Positions 62,016 through 64,000 of a DNA stretch of 64,000 bases are shown piece by piece (position 1 is the stretch's first letter; every line of letters begins with the position of its first letter). Below the pieces are notes generated by a model. That model was not told where the DNA came from. It did no database searches and saw nothing but the letters and a program-made list of their open reading frames with translations. The DNA is from Laguncularia racemosa (Eukaryota > Streptophyta > Magnoliopsida > Myrtales > Combretaceae): contig JBBMOL010000071.1 of the NCBI GenBank assembly GCA_037954665.1, forward strand, positions 3,591,441-3,655,440, in the 5' to 3' direction. A program made the position numbers and the translations under genes.

Positions 62016-64000
62016 ATGTCGGCTAACGACGGTGTTGATGGCGGTCGTGTTCTTGACGGTGTTCAAGATGCGAGGTTTCAAGGGAACCATCAATGGGTTC
62101 CTAGGGCAGAGTTCGACGTAATGCATCAGAAGGTCGGGCGTATGGAACGGCGCCTTGATGAACTGATCGAGCGTTTCGATGCTCTGATGGTTGACCCCAA
62201 TAGGGTTGGAGGCGCTGGCAGAAATCCACCACGTGCGGTGGAGGAATTCGGGGGACGCGTGATCCGACCTGTCGTTGAGAACAGGTGGGGGCGTGTGGAG
62301 AGTGAAGAGTCCAGCGAAGAGAGTGATGATACGTAAGGAAGTAGACCGCAGCGAGGACGTGGTGGAAGAGGCGGTGGTCATCGGATGGCTCCTCATGGAA
62401 ACTATCCTAGAGAAGTTGATCACAGGAGGAACCGTGGGGGTTATGATCATGGGGATGGTGGAGACTACCGGTTGAAGGTTGATATTCCTTGGTTCGATGG
62501 CAGTCTCAACATCGAAGGCGTCCTGGATTGGTTGGCGGAAGTGGACCGGTTCTTCGACTACATGGAAATTCCCGAGGATCGTTGGGTAAGGCTGGTTGCG
62601 TGTAGGTTGAAGAGTGGTGCTTCGGCATGGTGGGAGAGATTGCAAAGTAGGAGGCAACGGGAAGGAAGGCACCCGGTAAGGTCATGGTATCGCATGACGC
62701 AGCTGCTGCAACATGACTTCCTCCCGCCGGATTACGAGCAGATATTGTTCCAACAATATTAGCGGTGCCGCCAAGGACAACGTTCCGTGCATGAGTATAC
62801 GGCGGAGTTCATGAGGCTGGCAGAACGGAATGATTTGAGGGAGAGCGAGGGTCAGCAAGTTGCGAGGTATGTGGAAGGGCTAAAATTACAAATCAAAGAT
62901 AAGATTGGGGTGACAATGGTGAGAACCCTTGTTGAAGCAAAGAACTTGGCTCTTCGAGCTGAGCTTGTGTTGCAGGAGCAAGGGAGTAGATACGGGGGAG
63001 GACGGAAAGGGTATGTAGGCGAAGCTACAGGTGGTGGTAGCCGACCGATACTTGAGAAAAGTCGAGTTAAACCATATAAACCAACGGAGGACATGTCTAG
63101 GAGGGAGGAGAAAAGTGAGGGGAAGAAGCCGATGGAGCCGAAAGGAGTTCAAAGACAGAACAATCCCTATGCCAAACCCATATTGGGCAAGTGTTTCCGA
63201 TGCAACCAACCGGGTCATCGATCAAAATAATGCCCAGCGAGGAAGAGCGTCAACATCCTCGATAGGGAAGATGATGAGGAAATTTGCTGTAAGCCCGATG
63301 GAGAGGGAAAGTACTATAAGGAAGAAGAAGAAGCAGCGGAGCCATCATATGTAATTCGACGTTTGATGCTCACTCCAAAACAGGAAGAGCTCACGCAGAG
63401 GCACCAATTGTTTCGTACACGGTGTACGATCATGGGGAAGCTATTTGAGTTGACCGTAGACAGCGGCAGTTGCGAGAACATCATAGGAAGGGAGGTTGTA
63501 ACACAACTGCAGCTACCCGTTGAGAAGCACCCGAATCCTTATACTATCGGTTGGATCAAGGCCGCCGAGAAAATTGAAGTTAAGGAGAGATGCAGGGTAC
63601 CTTTCTCAATAGGGAAGTACCGGGATGAAGCATTCTACGACATTATAGACATGGATGCTTGCCACATCTTGTTTGGGAGGCCATGGCAGTTTGACGTGGA
63701 CGCGCAACATGCGGGCAAAGAAAATGTCTACCGGTTGGAGAAGGAGGGTGTGAAGTACACCTTATTACCATTGAAGAGGGAAGGACGTGCTAAAGGGAAG
63801 AAGGTTGAGAGTCGCTCATTCTTAACTGTCACTCAATCCGAGAAGGAAGTGATGGACGACTTGAGGGAATCGCGAGTAGTACACGCCCTCATTGTGAAAG
63901 GAGTGACTGAAGGAGGGGAGGAACTTGATAGAGAAGTGCCAGGGGCGGTGAAGGATCTTCTTGAAGAGTTCAAGGAAGTGATCCCAGACGACCTACCCGA
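62016..64000 (+). pseudogene. gag-pol of the right-hand gypsy element (gag, protease, start of RT region)
   Basis: A single frame from ATG 62016 to the edge is broken only by TAA 62334, TAG 62760 and TAA 63228; there is no frameshift. Gag core: VDIPWFDGSLNIEGVLDWL, CRLKSGASAWWERLQ, then the CCHC knuckle CFRCNQPGHRSK, whose next codon is the TAA (Glu in the relative). After it the frame is open for 770 nt: protease with VDSGSCENIIGREVV, then HILFGRPWQFDVDA and ENVYRLEKEGVKYTLLP of the protease-RT linker, ending EEFKEVIPDDLP, the usual lead-in to the gypsy RT. Gag forms the particle; protease and RT are needed for replication. The three stops make this copy defective unless read through. Confidence 0.9.

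Larger units (their letters stand above)
61271..64000 (+). mobile_element. Ty3/gypsy element with intact 5' LTR, running off the window
   Basis: LTR 61271-61981, PBS 61985-61996 and a gag-pol frame that continues past the right edge. Related to the 3.1 kb element at 45800-48904 but not deleted after protease. The five bases before the LTR are cacca; the matching duplication would lie outside. Confidence 0.92.

Overview
This is a plant nuclear genome window, most likely a eudicot. It is AT-rich, has GT-AG (and one GC-AG) spliced exons, an intron-containing tRNA-Tyr, and many plant transposon families: Ty3/gypsy, L1 LINE, CACTA, hAT, and MULE-like or PIF-like elements. The species cannot be fixed from the sequence. 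There is one clear, apparently functional protein gene and one tRNA gene. Nearly everything else is intergenic DNA or decayed mobile elements with captured or broken host genes.

Layout. 1-5203 (minus): the 5' part of a gene for nuclear-pore nucleoporin NUP1/NUP136 (eight exons traced; the FG-rich 3' end lies beyond the left edge). 5.3-19.3 kb: gene-poor DNA with simple repeats, a hairpin beside a PBS-like motif, a MULE-like fold-back element (13.8-14.8 kb) and a 2.6 kb element with long imperfect terminal inverted repeats and a TTA target duplication (15.6-18.2 kb). 19.33-19.42 kb (minus): tRNA-Tyr(GUA). 21.1-22.9 kb: three tandem copies of a unit of about 611 bp, a diverged inverted copy of which lies at 5.65-5.99 kb. 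22.95-24.3 kb: papain-family cysteine protease pseudogene. 26.6-29.0 kb: 5'-truncated L1 with a 15 bp target duplication and two poly(A) tracts. 30.8-35.4 kb (minus): a 3'-truncated gypsy element, then a hAT transposase pseudogene. 40.8-44.1 kb: a direct repeat pair of about 560 bp.

44.19-55.84 kb is a nested structure. A decayed CACTA element (3 bp AAA duplication) carries broken TNP2-like and TNP1/PF03004-like genes and a spliced fragment of a DUF616 (TOD1/MUCI70-type) host gene. A 3.1 kb gypsy element (TGTTA duplication) sits inside the DUF616 exon, and a solo LTR (TGGTT duplication) sits inside the TNP2 exon. The 3.1 kb gypsy copy has lost RT, RNase H and most of integrase, leaving protease joined to the integrase tail.

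56.1-58.7 kb is a second L1 relic. 60.19-60.68 kb is a heavy-metal-associated isoprenylated protein (HIPP) pseudogene. From 61.27 kb to the right edge runs a longer relative of the 3.1 kb gypsy element that keeps the protease-to-RT linker, so it shows what the short copy has lost.

No new defence, metabolic or signalling system is visible. The most informative signals are the nested insertions with intact target duplications, the captured DUF616 fragment, the non-autonomous gypsy derivative, the possible L1 3' transduction, and the unclassified 611 bp repeat.
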